A stretch of 64,000 nt of DNA. It comes from Burkholderiales bacterium. Lineage in GTDB: Bacteria > Pseudomonadota > Gammaproteobacteria > Burkholderiales > Burkholderiaceae_C. The position numbers and the translations under genes are program-made. The first letter of the stretch is position 1; every line of letters begins with the position of its first letter. This document shows, piece after piece, positions 63,987 to 64,000 of this stretch. The stretch lies in the NCBI GenBank assembly GCA_016213325.1, contig JACRAY010000011.1, forward strand, positions 124,001 to 188,000. The letters run 5' to 3'. The notes beneath the pieces are model-generated. The model worked only from the letters and a program-made list of their open reading frames with translations. It was not told the origin of the DNA and ran no database searches.

Positions 63987-64000
63987 AGCCGACCGCGCTG
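63977..64000 (+). CDS. eda: KDPG aldolase, first codons only
   Basis: ATG at 63977 inside the edd end, with GGAG upstream; only MAVKPTAL is visible before the window ends. Its place after edd and the overlap support eda. Confidence 0.6.

Overview
This window reads as a chromosomal segment of a high-GC betaproteobacterium of the order Burkholderiales, most probably family Comamonadaceae. The reasons are the folC-dedD-cvpA-purF order, the protein isoaspartate methyltransferase-rhodanese-tolC-waaA neighbourhood, the ECF sigma/RskA pair, frequent GTG and TTG starts, and heavy use of ATGA-type overlaps. The genus is not decided by the sequence. There is no phage, complete insertion sequence, CRISPR array or rRNA operon. 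Most of the window is core housekeeping DNA broken by several accessory islands.

Layout. 1-9155: a DUF4331 protein, a YbaK-type deacylase, plsY, an octaheme nitrite reductase with a TPR partner, a 3-oxoacid CoA-transferase (two subunits), a GlcG/HbpS protein, feoAB and a decayed gene tail. 9156-20997: MFS exporter, retropepsin-like protease, YajQ, MurB, a CBS protein, an unknown secreted protein, a LytS/LytTR two-component pair, argG, ppnP, an ECF sigma/anti-sigma pair and a glycine-zipper protein. 20998-27204: an Spx/ArsC-like protein, folC-dedD-cvpA-purF, gltX, and tRNA-Ala, tRNA-Glu and tRNA-Asp closed by a rho-independent terminator. 27205-33071: an accessory island with an orphan antitoxin, a broken PIN toxin, two paralogous small secreted proteins carrying the same promoter element, a membrane-bound CadC-like regulator between them, and a large lipase-like lipoprotein. 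33068-40170: a cyanophycin-synthetase-like Mur ligase that lacks the ATP-grasp domain, a ferredoxin, a molybdopterin oxidoreductase, an internally deleted GST, a train of tiny Pro/acid-rich ORFs, and an MmcB-like protein. 40006-43020: a coupled alkylation-repair operon (Ada/AlkA, Ogt, EamA, small basic protein). 43095-49115: phosphomannomutase, waaC, waaA, tolC, rhodanese, methyltransferase. 49137-54158: a TetR-controlled RND pump. 54259-58367: msrA, an ABC/FtsX export cluster with DUF3299, a Doc/AbrB toxin-antitoxin pair, and sugE. 58499-64000: pdxH, a MobA-like protein, a serine hydrolase, sodC, chaC, edd and the start of eda.

How the parts work together. Two promoters, those of the octaheme nitrite reductase and feoAB, carry almost identical FNR-type boxes (TTGA[G/C]GCCGGTCAA), and feoA also has a Fur box. 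This points to a low-oxygen programme that couples nitrite reduction and ferrous iron uptake. The edd-eda promoter carries a HexR-type palindrome, and the RND pump has a TetR-type operator. The most unusual content is the duplicated 44-bp promoter element with an 11-bp-spaced TTACCG direct repeat next to a winged-helix regulator, the shortened cyanophycin-synthetase-like enzyme, the mini-ORF train, and a family of dispersed GTAGG-type palindromes placed at gene ends.
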